From Gluconobacter albidus (GTDB taxonomy: Bacteria > Pseudomonadota > Alphaproteobacteria > Acetobacterales > Acetobacteraceae), in NCBI RefSeq assembly GCF_002723915.1, contig NZ_BEWL01000001.1, positions 62,001 through 126,000 of the forward strand: a stretch of DNA of 64,000 bases, in the 5' to 3' direction. Position numbers and translations under genes: made by a program. How positions within the stretch are numbered: the stretch's first letter is position 1; each line of letters begins with the position of its first letter. Below the pieces are notes generated by a model. It ran no database searches. It was given only the letters and a program-made list of their open reading frames with translations, and was not told where the DNA came from. Of the stretch, positions 51,190-60,427 are shown in pieces.

Positions 51190-51950
51190 GCCGCCAGCCT
51201 TTCCCAGACTTTCGGCAGAAGGACCGCCAGACGCTCGGCCCACTCCCGCTGTCCGGTCTTTTCCGCGATCAGATCCTGCCGGATTTCAATTTCAAGATAA
51301 GGCAGACCACCGGCCTCCGCATGGCGCGGCACCGTGTAGTCGGACGTATCAGTCAGGACGTAAGGCTCATTATCGCCCACGCACAGCGCACTGTCTTCTC
51401 GCAGCAGGTCCAGCGCGATCGACGCCATGCGGCTGTCCGAATTGTGCAGAATGCCGATCTGCCAGGGGCGATCTTTCCCGTTCATCTGCGGTGTAAAACT
51501 GTGAAGCGCGATCAGCGCTGTCGGACGCGGGTCGCGCTCGGTCAGGACTTCCGCGATCGTGTCATGATACGGATGCAGGATCTCCCGCTCCCGCTTCGCC
51601 CGGCACGCCTCCTGCGCCGCCTGGTTGACGGGAACCGCCGTGCCGTCACTTACGAGCGGCATCGACGTCGGGTGGCCGGGCGCGCGGTTACAGTCGATCA
51701 CGAGCCTCGAATAGACCTGCTCGATCAACGCCGCGCCCAGCATTTCGTGCAGCACGCGCCCCACGCCGACAATGCCGATGTCCCAGGCGATGTGCCGCTC
51801 CCAGTCCTCGGTCCGTACCCCCATATCCCCCAGCGCATCCGGAACCGCCCGCCCTGCGTGATCGCTCACGAGCACGAACGGGGACGGCATCTTTTCCGGG
51901 AAAAGAAGGAAGGGCACCGGGTCATTGGCACCAAGAAGGGGAGCAGACAT
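51186..51950 (-). CDS. N-formylglutamate amidohydrolase family protein
   Basis: 254 residues of the FGase fold: VLVSDHAGRAVP, HIAWDIG, an Arg-rich RLVIDCNR, TALIALHSFTP and a C-terminal YLEIEIRQDLI with metal and substrate residues. The named activity belongs to histidine degradation, but no hut gene is nearby, and this subgroup without hut context has no fixed substrate. The start at 51950 precedes a natural MSAPLLG N-terminus. It overlaps aroE by four bases. Confidence 0.85.
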   Translation of the reverse strand: MSAPLLGANDPVPFLLFPEKMPSPFVLVSDHAGRAVPDALGDMGVRTEDWERHIAWDIGIVGVGRVLHEMLGAALIEQVYSRLVIDCNRAPGHPTSMPLVSDGTAVPVNQAAQEACRAKREREILHPYHDTIAEVLTERDPRPTALIALHSFTPQMNGKDRPWQIGILHNSDSRMASIALDLLREDSALCVGDNEPYVLTDTSDYTVPRHAEAGGLPYLEIEIRQDLIAEKTGQREWAERLAVLLPKVWERLAA

Positions 51951-51966
51951 CAGGACTTTACTCTTA

Positions 51967-52614
51967 CTATCCAGCCAGAGCCTGCACAGTATGCCTCACG
52001 GCGTCCGCAGACCAGTCCATGTTCCCGATGGATTCCGCCACAACCTCGCCTTTCGCATTCAGGATCAGCGACCGGGGTACGCCATGCAGGGACATGACAT
52101 CCGGTTTCAGGCTCTTCAGATCATCGGGACGCACCTGCCGGACCGACTGGATCAGCGCGGTTTGATCCGCCGTCTCCATCATCACGGCTGACAGCGGATC
52201 GACCAGAAGCGGCAGGGCGTCGATCCCGTGGCTGTCATAAAATGCCCTGACCTTGGGAATCGTGCTTCCACGCACAGCCACGGCGACGATCTGCGGCCCT
52301 TCGGCGCCCAGCGCCTTGGCCGTCGCGTTCACCGAAGGCAGTTCACGGATGCAGGGCGGGCACCATGTCGCCCAGAAATGCAGGATGAACGGTTTGCCGT
52401 ACCAGTGCGACAGAGGCACGTCCTGATCCTGCTCGTTCTTCACGCTCAGTGGCGGCAACACTTTCGGCGCGGCCAGCTTACCGAAAGAGTTCGGCTCGAA
52501 AGCCAGCCCCTTTCCGGCCTCTTCCTTTGCAGCCGTTGCAGCGATGGCCCGTCCCGAAACCAGAAGGGCACCGGCTCCGCCCAGGAGATGACGGCGTGTC
52601 AGGGGAAAAGTCAT
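51967..52614 (-). CDS. TlpA-like exported thioredoxin, copy 1
   Basis: 215 residues from the ATG at 52614 (GGA about nine bases upstream). A Tat-type signal is visible (LTRRHLLGGAG), followed by a TlpA/ResA-like domain with WATWCPPC (C85-C88). Such proteins reduce periplasmic disulfides, for example during cytochrome c maturation. It carries an extra segment (~residues 135-170) compared with the other two copies. Cis-Pro region HGVPRSLI. Third and last of the TlpA triplet, 16 bp before the FGase-like gene. Confidence 0.88.
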   Translation of the reverse strand: MTFPLTRRHLLGGAGALLVSGRAIAATAAKEEAGKGLAFEPNSFGKLAAPKVLPPLSVKNEQDQDVPLSHWYGKPFILHFWATWCPPCIRELPSVNATAKALGAEGPQIVAVAVRGSTIPKVRAFYDSHGIDALPLLVDPLSAVMMETADQTALIQSVRQVRPDDLKSLKPDVMSLHGVPRSLILNAKGEVVAESIGNMDWSADAVRHTVQALAG

Positions 52615-52661
52615 GTTGGAAATCCGTTCTTTCATTACAAACAGGTCTGTCCCATCGCGGC

Positions 52662-53243
52662 TCAGACGATCGTGGCGGCAAGCACCCGGCGAAGCGCATC
52701 CGCGGCACCGGAAGCCCCCCAGTCCAGCGGACCCGCCGCCGTCGCGCGAATGCGCCCTTTACCATCAATCAGGAATGTTACGGGGATGGCAAGCTCCGCG
52801 GCCCCATACCAGGCCTTCAAAGCGATCCCGTCCACCGTCCATGCGGGCAAGCCCACGATACCATTACGGCTCAGGAACGCATGGACGTCGTCTGGTGATC
52901 CGCTTGAAACCGCAACCGGAACAACAGGACAATCCGGCCCCCATGCCCGAGTGAACGCCGCCAGAGCCGGAAGTTCATGGCGGCAGGGCGGACACCACGT
53001 CGCCCAGACATGGAGCAGGAAAGGCACTCCCCGTCGCGAGGCAAGTGTGGACTGCGAACCTTCAGGGCCCGACAGTCCAAGGGTAACGGGCTCCGACATC
53101 GCCTGCCCCGGCATCAGCCGACCAACCGGCATGCCGCGACGCACGACCGTCCCCGCCAGCTTCGCGGCCCCCACACCAACAAGAATGGCAAGGCCAGCCG
53201 TGCCAGCAACAACGTTCCGCCGGCTGACCAGCCCTGCCTTCAC
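52662..53243 (-). CDS. TlpA-like exported thioredoxin, copy 2
   Basis: 193 residues. N-terminal Tat-like SRRNVVAG with a hydrophobic core that may stay as an anchor, then WATWCPPC (C84-C87). The C-terminal core has IPVTFLIDGKGRIRA (cis-Pro) and PLDWGASGAADALRRVL, an ending shared in style with copy 3. Overlaps copy 3 by four bases (ATGA) and is 47 bp from copy 1. Function: periplasmic thiol-disulfide reductase, by family. Confidence 0.88.
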   Translation of the reverse strand: MKAGLVSRRNVVAGTAGLAILVGVGAAKLAGTVVRRGMPVGRLMPGQAMSEPVTLGLSGPEGSQSTLASRRGVPFLLHVWATWCPPCRHELPALAAFTRAWGPDCPVVPVAVSSGSPDDVHAFLSRNGIVGLPAWTVDGIALKAWYGAAELAIPVTFLIDGKGRIRATAAGPLDWGASGAADALRRVLAATIV

Positions 53244-53839
53244 GCGGGTTTGGATGGCTGAAGGCCCGAGAGGATCTTTTCAAAGGACGCCTGACTGTCC
53301 GGCGCGCCCCACGCCATGTCCCCTTCAACGCTGGCGCGCAGCCGTCCCTGCGCATCAATCACGCAGGTCATGGGAAGGCTCGGCTCGCCGGATGTGAACC
53401 ATTGGGAAAACTCGTGCTGCCCCAGCGTCCAGGGCGCGATATGCGGCAGATTACCCTGCGCCAGAAAGATCATCACCTTCGGCAGCGGACTCGCCACGGC
53501 GACCGGAATGACAGGAATGCTGGATCCCGTTTTCTCAAGGAACGCATTCAGCGCCGGAAGTTCCAGCCTGCACGGCGGACACCACGTCGCCCACAGATGC
53601 AGAATGAAGGGGCGTCCCCTCAGCGAGGAAAGCGCCAGCGTCGTACCATCGGGCCCCTTGAGCTGGAAATTTACGGGCTCCAGCCGAGGCGCGCCGGGCG
53701 TAAGCGAGGGGAGCACAGGCTGCACCCCGTCCGCCGCCTTGGCGGAATTCCCCAGCCCGCAATTGCAGAGGGAGGCTGCCGCAGCTAGGCTGGCCGCTCC
53801 TCCAAGAAGGGTTCGCCGGTCGATCTGCTTCCGAATCAT
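53240..53839 (-). CDS. TlpA-like exported thioredoxin, copy 3
   Basis: 199 residues from the ATG at 53839; a longer frame opens at 53881. Signal [12 protein letters not shown] is Tat-like and contains CNC at 25-27. Active site WATWCPPC (C87-C90), [15 protein letters not shown] cis-Pro strand. It is the first gene of the long minus run and starts only 15 bp from the argH start used here, so regulatory space is minimal. A close relative of copy 2: both share the PL/M..WGA..[SA] C-terminal style. Confidence 0.88.
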   Translation of the reverse strand: MIRKQIDRRTLLGGAASLAAAASLCNCGLGNSAKAADGVQPVLPSLTPGAPRLEPVNFQLKGPDGTTLALSSLRGRPFILHLWATWCPPCRLELPALNAFLEKTGSSIPVIPVAVASPLPKVMIFLAQGNLPHIAPWTLGQHEFSQWFTSGEPSLPMTCVIDAQGRLRASVEGDMAWGAPDSQASFEKILSGLQPSKPA

Positions 53840-53854
53840 CTGTTTACGGTTATC

Positions 53855-55300
53855 ATGAAAAACGCTCCTGTCGACACACAATCAGATGCCGCCATGTCCT
53901 TTGAAGGCACAGCCGCCAATCCGCAATGGGGTGGCCGCTTTGCCTCAGGACCGGCCGCCATCATGGGTGAGATCAACGCTTCCATCGGATTTGACAAAAT
54001 CCTGTGGCGACAGGACATCCGCGGCTCCCTCGCCCATGCCGCCATGCTTCAGAAAGTCGGCCTGCTGACCGAGACCGAACTGGCCGAAATCCGTCAGGGC
54101 CTTGGCGACATCGCGCAGGAAATCGGCGAAGGCCGCTTCGAGTTCTCCCCCGCCCTCGAAGACATTCACATGAACATCGAGGCCCGCCTGTCCGAGCGCA
54201 TCGGCGAGGCTGGCAAACGTCTGCACACGGCACGCTCGCGCAACGATCAGGTCGCCACCGATTTCCGCCTCTGGGTGCGTGACGCCATCGACGGCCTTCA
54301 GGACCAGACCGCCGCCCTGATGCGCTCCCTCGCCACCCGTGCGCTGGAGCATGCCGCAACGCCGATGCCGGGCTTTACCCATCTTCAGGTCGCCCAGCCG
54401 GTCACGTTCGGCCACCATCTTCTGGCCTATGTCGAGATGCTGTCGCGGGACCGCGGTCGCCTGCGCGATGCCCGCGCCCGTCTGAACGAATGTCCGCTCG
54501 GTTCGGCCGCCCTTGCCGGTACGTCCTTCCCGATCGACCGCCGCATGACCGCCGCAGCGCTGGATTTCGACCGCCCGACCGCCAATTCCCTCGATGCCGT
54601 GTCAGACCGTGACTTCGCGCTCGAATTCCTCTCCGCCCTGTCGCTTCAGGCCATGCACCTGTCGCGTCTGGCCGAGGAAATCGTGATGTGGGCCTCCGCC
54701 CCCTTCGGTTTCGTCACCCTGTCCGATGCCTTCACGACCGGCTCGTCCATCATGCCGCAGAAGCGCAACCCGGACGCCGCCGAACTGGTGCGCGCCAAAA
54801 TCGGCCGCATCATGGGCGATTTCGTAGGCCTGCTCACAGTCATGAAGGGCCTGCCCCTCGCCTATGCTAAGGACACGCAGGAAGACAAGGAACCTGTCTT
54901 CGACGCGACCGAGGCCATGACGCTCTCGCTGGCGGCCATGGACGGCATGATCCGGGACCTGAAAGCCAACGCACCACGGATGCGCGAGGTCGCGGGCATG
55001 GGCTTCTCCACCGCCACGGACCTCGCCGACTGGCTGGTCCGCGAACTGCGCGTCCCCTTCCGCACCGCCCATCACGTCACCGGCCGTCTGGTCGGCATGG
55101 CGGAACAGAAAGGCTGCGATCTGGCCGATCTGTCGCTCGAAGAGATGCAGTCCGTCGAACCACAGATCAACAAGGGCGTCTTCGATGTCCTGACCGTCGA
55201 AGCGTCTCTGGCCTCCCGCACCAGCGAAGGCGGCACCGCGCCAGCCAATGTGAAGCATCAGGCCGAAGCGTGGCTCGCAAAACTTGGAGAAACCGCGTGA
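53855..55300 (+). CDS. argH: Argininosuccinate lyase
   Basis: 481 residues from 53855; the ATG at 53894 ([16 protein letters not shown]) would give a more usual 468. No clear ribosome-binding site favours either. Fumarase-superfamily signature [12 protein letters not shown] lies at about residue 300 with [12 protein letters not shown] and MPGFTHLQ upstream. It splits argininosuccinate into arginine and fumarate. Its stop overlaps the small lipoprotein gene (GTGA). Confidence 0.97.
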   Translation: MKNAPVDTQSDAAMSFEGTAANPQWGGRFASGPAAIMGEINASIGFDKILWRQDIRGSLAHAAMLQKVGLLTETELAEIRQGLGDIAQEIGEGRFEFSPALEDIHMNIEARLSERIGEAGKRLHTARSRNDQVATDFRLWVRDAIDGLQDQTAALMRSLATRALEHAATPMPGFTHLQVAQPVTFGHHLLAYVEMLSRDRGRLRDARARLNECPLGSAALAGTSFPIDRRMTAAALDFDRPTANSLDAVSDRDFALEFLSALSLQAMHLSRLAEEIVMWASAPFGFVTLSDAFTTGSSIMPQKRNPDAAELVRAKIGRIMGDFVGLLTVMKGLPLAYAKDTQEDKEPVFDATEAMTLSLAAMDGMIRDLKANAPRMREVAGMGFSTATDLADWLVRELRVPFRTAHHVTGRLVGMAEQKGCDLADLSLEEMQSVEPQINKGVFDVLTVEASLASRTSEGGTAPANVKHQAEAWLAKLGETA

Positions 55301-55428
55301 AAACACTGCTGCTCGTCAGCATGGCCGTCATGGCTCTCAGCCTGACCGCCTGCGGCAAAAAAGGCGCCCCGCACGCCCCCGGCCCCGCGCAGGACATCAC
55401 CTATCCGGGCACTTATCCGCCGGAATAA
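55297..55428 (+). CDS. lptM: LptM-like small lipoprotein (43 aa)
   Basis: 43 residues starting with GTG at 55297 overlapping the argH stop. It begins VKTLLLVSM, has a hydrophobic core and the lipobox LTAC, and continues [14 protein letters not shown]. The C-G-K-K-G-x-P motif is the mark of LptM (YifL), the lipoprotein that helps mature the LptD LPS translocon. In other Proteobacteria it lies near lysA, dapF or argH. Too short for many gene callers, but start, stop, signal and motif all fit. Its last 16 nt overlap gluQ on the other strand. Confidence 0.83.
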   Translation: MKTLLLVSMAVMALSLTACGKKGAPHAPGPAQDITYPGTYPPE

Positions 55429-56270
55429 GCGCCTGTCGGCAGGCTCGCCTCCAGAGCCTGCCGCACCAGCGGATGCTCCCGCACCTGCCGGGCCCTCCAG
55501 CCTCCCTGCCGCAGAACCCGCACTCCTTCCGCGCCATCCCGTTTGGACAGTTTGTGTCCCTCTGAATCGAGAATGAGCGCGTGATGCGCATAAGTCGGTT
55601 CCGGCCACCCCATCAGGTCCTGCAACACCCGCTGAACTGACGTCGCCTCATACAGATCCCGCCCCCGCGTGACGGTCGTCACGCCCTCAAGCGCATCGTC
55701 ATGCGTCACGCACAGATGATAAGACACACCCGTATCCCGCCGCGCCAGAACGATATCGCCGAACGCATTGGCCTTTCCGGCAACGCGGCCATGCCCGATC
55801 TCATGCCAACCCGGCACGCCCTGCAACACCTCCAGCGCGCGCGCCATATCGAGGCGCCAGCCCGGCTCCCGACCCGCATGAACTGGCCCGTGCCGACACA
55901 TCCCCGGATAAACGAGGCTTCCATCCGGCGCGGTCTGCGTCGCGGCCTCGGCAATCTCCCGTCGCGTACAGAAACACGGATAGAGCAGCCCCCGCTCCCG
56001 CAGAGTCTTCAAAACGACCTGATATTCAGGCAAATGTCTGGACTGACGCCGCACCGGCTCATCTGACGACAGTCCAAGCCATTCCAGATCCTCCCGCAGC
56101 GCCGCTGTCAGCTCCGGCGTACAGCGCGTCGTATCAATATCCTCGATACGGATCAGGAACCTTCCGCCCTCACCCGCCATGATCCGCGAATAGAGCCCTG
56201 ACACCACATGTCCCAGATGCAGAAACCCCGTAGGACTCGGCGCAAATCGTGTCGTAGCGGGAGGCGTCAT
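55413..56270 (-). CDS. gluQ: Glutamyl-queuosine tRNA(Asp) synthetase (GluQ-RS)
   Basis: 285 residues, a truncated GluRS: class I motifs TRFAPSPTGFLHLGH and HKLSKRDG are present, with a Zn-binding-type CFCTRRE, but no anticodon-binding domain. GluQ-RS attaches glutamate to queuosine in tRNA(Asp). It converges with lptM (16-nt overlap). Divergent from the HNH gene. Confidence 0.95.
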   Translation of the reverse strand: MTPPATTRFAPSPTGFLHLGHVVSGLYSRIMAGEGGRFLIRIEDIDTTRCTPELTAALREDLEWLGLSSDEPVRRQSRHLPEYQVVLKTLRERGLLYPCFCTRREIAEAATQTAPDGSLVYPGMCRHGPVHAGREPGWRLDMARALEVLQGVPGWHEIGHGRVAGKANAFGDIVLARRDTGVSYHLCVTHDDALEGVTTVTRGRDLYEATSVQRVLQDLMGWPEPTYAHHALILDSEGHKLSKRDGAEGVRVLRQGGWRARQVREHPLVRQALEASLPTGAYSGG

Positions 56271-56412
56271 GAATGTGTCACCAGCGTTTGCTTGCGGTCC
56301 GCGCAGTTTACTGGAATAATTTCCTCAAAGAAGCCGACGACACGTGTTTTCCCGCTGTTTGTCCCGTTTTCATTCGGCGCCTAATCCCGCATGTGTCGTC
56401 CTTGCAGAAAGG

Positions 56413-56985
56413 ATGCGTGTGGTGTCCGTCAGCGGTCAGCATTTTCCGGCTCTTGTCCTGAACGCGGATTTCCGTCCGCTGTCCTATTTCCCGCTCTCGC
56501 TCTGGTCCTGGCAGGAAGCCGTCAAAGCCGTCTTCCTCGACCGCGTCTCGGTCCTTTCCGAATATGAAGATGCCGTCGTCCATTCCCCCAGCCAGAGCAT
56601 GCGCCTGCCCAGCGTTATCGCCCTGAAGGACTACATCCCCACCGCCCGCAAACCCGCCTTTACGCGCTTCAACGTCTTCCTGCGGGACAATTTTTCGTGT
56701 CAGTACTGCCATGACCGATTGCCCACGCATGAGTTGACCTTCGATCACGTCATCCCCCGTGCCCGCGGTGGGCGCACGACATGGGAGAATGTTGTCACCG
56801 CGTGCAGCCCCTGCAACCTGCTCAAGGGCTCAAAACTGCCAAGCGAGCTCGGCATGCACCCACACCGCAAGCCGGTCCAGCCCAGCAGCCGCCGCCTTCA
56901 GGAAAATGGCCGGACCTTCCCGCCTCATTATCTTCACGAAAGCTGGCGCGATTATCTGTACTGGAATACCGAACTCGAAACCTGA
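56413..56985 (+). CDS. HNH endonuclease family protein
   Basis: 190 residues from the ATG at 56413 (GAAAGG just upstream). The C-terminal half is an HNH zinc finger: CQYCHD (about residue 97), FDHVIPRARGG (about 113), NVVTACSPCNLLKG (about 130). The N-terminal ALVLNADFRPLSYFPLSLWSW is the conserved lead of a proteobacterial chromosomal HNH family of unknown function, unrelated to phage or restriction context here. Nuclease activity inferred from the motif. Confidence 0.9.
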   Translation: MRVVSVSGQHFPALVLNADFRPLSYFPLSLWSWQEAVKAVFLDRVSVLSEYEDAVVHSPSQSMRLPSVIALKDYIPTARKPAFTRFNVFLRDNFSCQYCHDRLPTHELTFDHVIPRARGGRTTWENVVTACSPCNLLKGSKLPSELGMHPHRKPVQPSSRRLQENGRTFPPHYLHESWRDYLYWNTELET

Positions 56986-57049
56986 GCAGACGTTCAGTCA
57001 GTCCAAGTTCTGGTCAATTTCTGGCCAGCTTCTGCAAGGATGGACTTCC

Positions 57050-57496
57050 ATGCGCACAGGACTTCTGCTGACGACGCTGGCCCTCGGCCTTTCCGTCACT
57101 GCTCTTCCGGCTTCCGCCGAAACCCTGCATCTTTTCGGCCCGTTCAAAGGCGAACACGGCGCCACGGCTCCGATCAAGGGTTCGGCATCCGCCATGCTGG
57201 ACACCACGAAGAACACCCTGACCTATCGCTTCGAGGACAATGGTCTGTCCGGCCCCGTCACGGCTGCCCATCTTCATGGCCCAGCGGCGGCGGATGAGGA
57301 TGCCGGTGTTCTAGCCCCGATCAACGGCCCCTACACCACCCGCATGACCGGCACGCTCCAGCTTACGCCCGATCAGGTCAAGGACGTTCAGGCCGGGCGG
57401 AGCTATATCAATCTTCACACGGAAAAATTCCCGGACGGAGAAGCCCGCGCCCAGCTCACCACGGAACTGACCGGTCACCGTCACCACGCGGAATAA
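57050..57496 (+). CDS. Secreted CHRD-domain protein
   Basis: 148 residues from the ATG at 57050, with AAGGA nine bases upstream. Signal peptide ends ASA|ET. The CHRD domain is shown by AAHLHGPAAADED and the C-terminal YINLHTEKFPDGEARAQL. CHRD domains occur in bacterial secreted proteins of mostly unknown function and in chordin. His-rich tail (GHRHHAE). It is followed by a strong terminator; 64 bp separate it from the HNH gene. Confidence 0.92.
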   Translation: MRTGLLLTTLALGLSVTALPASAETLHLFGPFKGEHGATAPIKGSASAMLDTTKNTLTYRFEDNGLSGPVTAAHLHGPAAADEDAGVLAPINGPYTTRMTGTLQLTPDQVKDVQAGRSYINLHTEKFPDGEARAQLTTELTGHRHHAE

Positions 57497-57518
57497 GCCT
57501 TTCATCCTAAAAAACCAG

Positions 57519-57551
57519 AAAAGGCCTGCCCCGTAAGGGACAGGCCTTTTT
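57519..57551. terminator. Bidirectional intrinsic terminator
   Basis: AAGGCCTG and CAGGCCTT plus inner CCC/GGG pairs form an 11-pair stem with one mismatch and a GTAA loop, flanked by A-rich sequence on the left and TTTTT on the right. It separates the CHRD gene (+) from the repeat protein (-). Confidence 0.85.
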
Positions 57552-57591
57552 CATGGACGAGCGACAGATCCAGTCTGTCAGGCAAGCATTT

Positions 57592-58005
57592 TTACTCGCC
57601 TGCTGCCGGGCTTTTCGCCTCAGGGGCCTTGGCGGGCTGTCCCGGATCAAGATCGTGAACGGCCTTTTTCGTCCAGACACCGGTGTCGTGCACCGCGTCC
57701 TTGGTACCGTTCTTCGTGGCCTTCCAACCTTTTTTGCTTTCCTTGCCAGTCCAGCGCGCCGCATCGGAAACGCCATCCTTGGTAGCGTCCCAGCCCTTGA
57801 CGCTCTGTTTCTTCGTCCACTGCGCTGCATCGGACGTGTCATGACGGACCGCAGCCCAGGACTGACGCACACTCCGGCACAGATCAGTTTCGCAGGGCTT
57901 TTCAGCCGTATCAGCCGCCATAGCCTGCGGAGCCATCCCCAGCGGCATCACGGCCAGAGCGGCAAGAAGCAGAGGGGCGGAAGAGGAAATGAACCGGATC
58001 GACAT
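57592..58005 (-). CDS. Secreted protein with three 22-residue Trp/Lys repeats
   Basis: 137 residues from the ATG at 58005 (GGAG about eight bases upstream). The signal peptide ends AMA|AD near residue 30. Residues 50-117 hold three tandem units of the pattern W-x-A-[TV]-[KR]-x-x-x-x-D-A-x-x-W-T-x-K-x-x-x-K-G: they begin at W50, W72 and W94, the third with a four-residue insertion. Cys38 and Cys43 may pair. The tail is Pro/Ala/Lys-rich. Probably a periplasmic or surface helical protein; no family recognised. Confidence 0.85.
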   Translation of the reverse strand: MSIRFISSSAPLLLAALAVMPLGMAPQAMAADTAEKPCETDLCRSVRQSWAAVRHDTSDAAQWTKKQSVKGWDATKDGVSDAARWTGKESKKGWKATKNGTKDAVHDTGVWTKKAVHDLDPGQPAKAPEAKSPAAGE

Positions 58006-58103
58006 CGCAAGTCTCCTGTTTTCAGATGTAACCACCCTGTCACTCCCCGCAAAGACGGGCAAGTCCACAAGCCCGACTGCGCCGCACCGCCCGGCAAGCA
58101 CCA

Positions 58104-58133
58104 CAAAAAAACCCCGCATCACTGCGGGGTTTT
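58104..58133 (-). terminator. Intrinsic terminator of guaA
   Basis: On the minus strand AAAACCCCGCA pairs with TGCGGGGTTTT around a four-base loop and continues into a T-run. It lies 46 bp after the guaA stop. Confidence 0.85.
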
Positions 58134-58178
58134 CAGTAGGTCAGATCCGGATGGCGTCAACCGCGACCGAACGTGAGA

Positions 58179-59801
58179 TCATTCCCACTCGATCGTACCG
58201 GGCGGCTTGGACGTGATGTCGTAGGTCACGCGGTTGATGCCGCGCACTTCGTTGACAATACGACCTGCAACACGGTTCAGGAATGCGAAGTCGAACGGAT
58301 AGACTTCCGCCGTCATACCATCCGTGCTGGTCACGGCACGCAGGGCACAGGCCTGATCGTAGGTCCGGCCATCGCCCATGACACCGACTGTTCGAACTGG
58401 CAGCAGAACCGCAAAAGCCTGCCAGATCGCATCGTAAAGCCCGGCGCGGCGGATTTCCTCAAGGTAGATCACATCCACCTTGCGCAGCAGGTCGAGCTTT
58501 TCTTTCGTCACATCACCCGGAATACGGATCGCCAGTCCCGGCCCCGGGAACGGATGCCGTCCCACGATGCTCTCGGGAATCCCGAGCTCGCGGCCCAGCA
58601 TGCGAACCTCATCCTTGAACAGCTCCCGCAGCGGTTCGACCAGTTCCATGTTCATGCGGTCCGGCAGACCGCCCACATTGTGATGGGACTTGATGGTCAC
58701 GGACGGACCACCCGAGAAGCTCACGCTCTCGATCACATCCGGATACAGCGTGCCCTGTGCCAGGAACTGCGCACCACCCAGCTTCGCAGCTTCTTCCTCG
58801 AAGACCTCGATGAACAGACGGCCAATCGTCTTGCGCTTGGTTTCCGGGTCCGTCACACCAGCCAGTTCGCGCAGGAACAGCTCTGACGCATCACGATGCA
58901 CAAGACGGATATTGAAGCGGCCCCGGAACGTCTTGACGACCTCGTCCGCTTCGCCCGTGCGCATGATGCCCGGATCGACGAAAATGCAGGTGAGCTGATC
59001 GCCAATTGCATCATGGATCAACTTGGCCGCAACAGAGCTGTCCACACCACCCGACAGACCACAGATCACCCGGCCAGAGCCAACCTGCTTGCGGATACGC
59101 GCGATTTCCAGATCGCGGAAACCGGCCATCGTCCAGCTGCCACTGCAACCCGCAACATTATGCGTGAAGTTGCGGATCAGGGCTGCACCATGCGGCGTAT
59201 GCACGACTTCCGGATGAAACTGCACTCCGTACAGACGACGTCCCTCATCCGCGATGATCGCGAACGGCGCGCCTTCGGAATGGGCGACGGCACGGAAGCC
59301 CGGCGGAAGCTGCGTCACGCGGTCGCCGTGGCTCATCCAGACCTGCTCACGCTTGCCGCGCGCCCAGACACCCCGGAACAGCGAGCAGTCCTCGGCAATG
59401 TCGATATAGGCGCGACCGAATTCGCGGTGCTCGTGATTTTCGACCTTGCCGCCCAGCTTCTGGCACATCGCCTGCTGGCCGTAGCAGATCCCCAGCACAG
59501 GGCGGTTGAGCGCAAAAACAACATCCGGAATCGGAGGCGCATTCTCGTCATGGACGCTGGCCGGGCTGCCGGACAGGATAATGCCGCGCGGATTGAAAGC
59601 GCGGATCTTTTCCTCGGTCGCCGTGTATGGCCAGATTTCGCAGTACACACCGCTCTCGCGGACACGGCGTGCAATAAGCTGCGTTACCTGACTGCCGAAA
59701 TCCAGAATGAGGATACGGTCTTCGTGAAGAGTTTCGTCGAGCTTTTCGACGGTGCTGGCGTCCTGCTGGGTCAATGTCATGGCCTCGCGTTCCGGTTTCA
59801 T
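58179..59801 (-). CDS. guaA: GMP synthase (glutamine-hydrolysing)
   Basis: 540 residues from the ATG at 59801 (AAGG four bases upstream); the ATG at 59780 is an alternative. Class I glutaminase: GICYGQQAM nucleophile Cys and FHPEVVHT His/Glu; then the PP-loop ATPase SGGVDSS (about 250) and the C-terminal dimerisation domain ending GTIEWE. It aminates XMP to GMP. Divergent from the lipoprotein with 75 bp between; terminator follows. Confidence 0.97.
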   Translation of the reverse strand: MKPEREAMTLTQQDASTVEKLDETLHEDRILILDFGSQVTQLIARRVRESGVYCEIWPYTATEEKIRAFNPRGIILSGSPASVHDENAPPIPDVVFALNRPVLGICYGQQAMCQKLGGKVENHEHREFGRAYIDIAEDCSLFRGVWARGKREQVWMSHGDRVTQLPPGFRAVAHSEGAPFAIIADEGRRLYGVQFHPEVVHTPHGAALIRNFTHNVAGCSGSWTMAGFRDLEIARIRKQVGSGRVICGLSGGVDSSVAAKLIHDAIGDQLTCIFVDPGIMRTGEADEVVKTFRGRFNIRLVHRDASELFLRELAGVTDPETKRKTIGRLFIEVFEEEAAKLGGAQFLAQGTLYPDVIESVSFSGGPSVTIKSHHNVGGLPDRMNMELVEPLRELFKDEVRMLGRELGIPESIVGRHPFPGPGLAIRIPGDVTKEKLDLLRKVDVIYLEEIRRAGLYDAIWQAFAVLLPVRTVGVMGDGRTYDQACALRAVTSTDGMTAEVYPFDFAFLNRVAGRIVNEVRGINRVTYDITSKPPGTIEWE

Positions 59802-59876
59802 GGTGCCTTTTGAGGCTCTCCTATAAGGTGTTGTGTCGTCTGCGTCATCCATTCTGCAACATCGAACAGGAACAAC

Positions 59877-60254
59877 ATGCGCCTGCCAGCACTTTTTGCC
59901 ATCTCCGCCACGGCCCTGCTCGCCGCCTGCGCGGGTACGCCCGACCCGGGCAAGGATCCGACGGGCTCATGGGTTGGTGCCCTCGTCACGGATCAGGGCA
60001 CCTGTCCGACCGGGCGTTCTTCGACCCTTCGCATAAGAGGCAGGGAGATCCTGTTCACACCGGCGGATGGCTCGCAGGTTCTTCACGGCACCTACACGCC
60101 CGGCAGCCAGCATTATCATGCAGAACTCGCCATGACGGATCTGGACCACCATCCCACAGCCGTCGTGTTCAACGGCTACCCTGTCGGGCAGGCGATCGGC
60201 GGCATTTTCGGCTCACCGTCGTGCCGCGCCCATATCACCATGACGCGAAACTGA
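59877..60254 (+). CDS. Small lipoprotein (125 aa), unknown function
   Basis: 125 residues; AGGA seven bases before the ATG. The lipobox LLAAC puts Cys at residue 18. The mature domain is beta-rich with two more Cys (GTCPTG and PSCRAH) that may pair, a [10 protein letters not shown] strand and [16 protein letters not shown]. It resembles small envelope beta-barrel or lipocalin-like lipoproteins only in outline; no family recognised. Followed by the tRNA genes. Confidence 0.82.
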   Translation: MRLPALFAISATALLAACAGTPDPGKDPTGSWVGALVTDQGTCPTGRSSTLRIRGREILFTPADGSQVLHGTYTPGSQHYHAELAMTDLDHHPTAVVFNGYPVGQAIGGIFGSPSCRAHITMTRN

Positions 60255-60273
60255 AATTTTTTCGAAAGCGGGG

Positions 60274-60302
60274 TTGTCAGGTCAGCTAAGCCTCTGTAAA
60301 AC
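60274..60302 (+). promoter_or_regulatory. Candidate promoter of the tRNA-Arg genes
   Basis: TTGTCA (60274-60279) and TAAAAC (60297-60302) are spaced 17 bp. Transcription would begin near 60309, giving a short leader before the tRNA at 60316. The same stretch has GCGGGGTT and AACCCCGC arms that could instead form a hairpin after the lipoprotein gene. Confidence 0.4.
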
Positions 60303-60315
60303 CCCGCCTCACAGC

Positions 60316-60392
60316 GCACCCGTAGCTCAACTGGATAGAGCACCAGACTACGAATCTGGGGGTTAGAGGTTCAAGTCCTTTCGGGTGCACCA
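60316..60392 (+). tRNA. tRNA-Arg (anticodon ACG), copy 1
   Basis: 77 nt. Acceptor GCACCCG pairs with CGGGTGC, discriminator A, CCA encoded. The anticodon stem CCAGA/TCTGG holds the loop CTACGAA, so the anticodon is ACG (A34 becomes inosine, reading CGU/CGC/CGA). T-arm has TTCAAGT. Identical to copy 2. Confidence 0.96.
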
Positions 60393-60427
60393 GTCTTCTC
60401 CTGATGAAGACTTTATACAATGTGTCC

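Noticed and set aside
59802-59876. Purine riboswitch upstream of guaA
   Set aside because: Only 75 bp separate guaA from its divergent neighbour, with no aptamer-like three-way junction or terminator.
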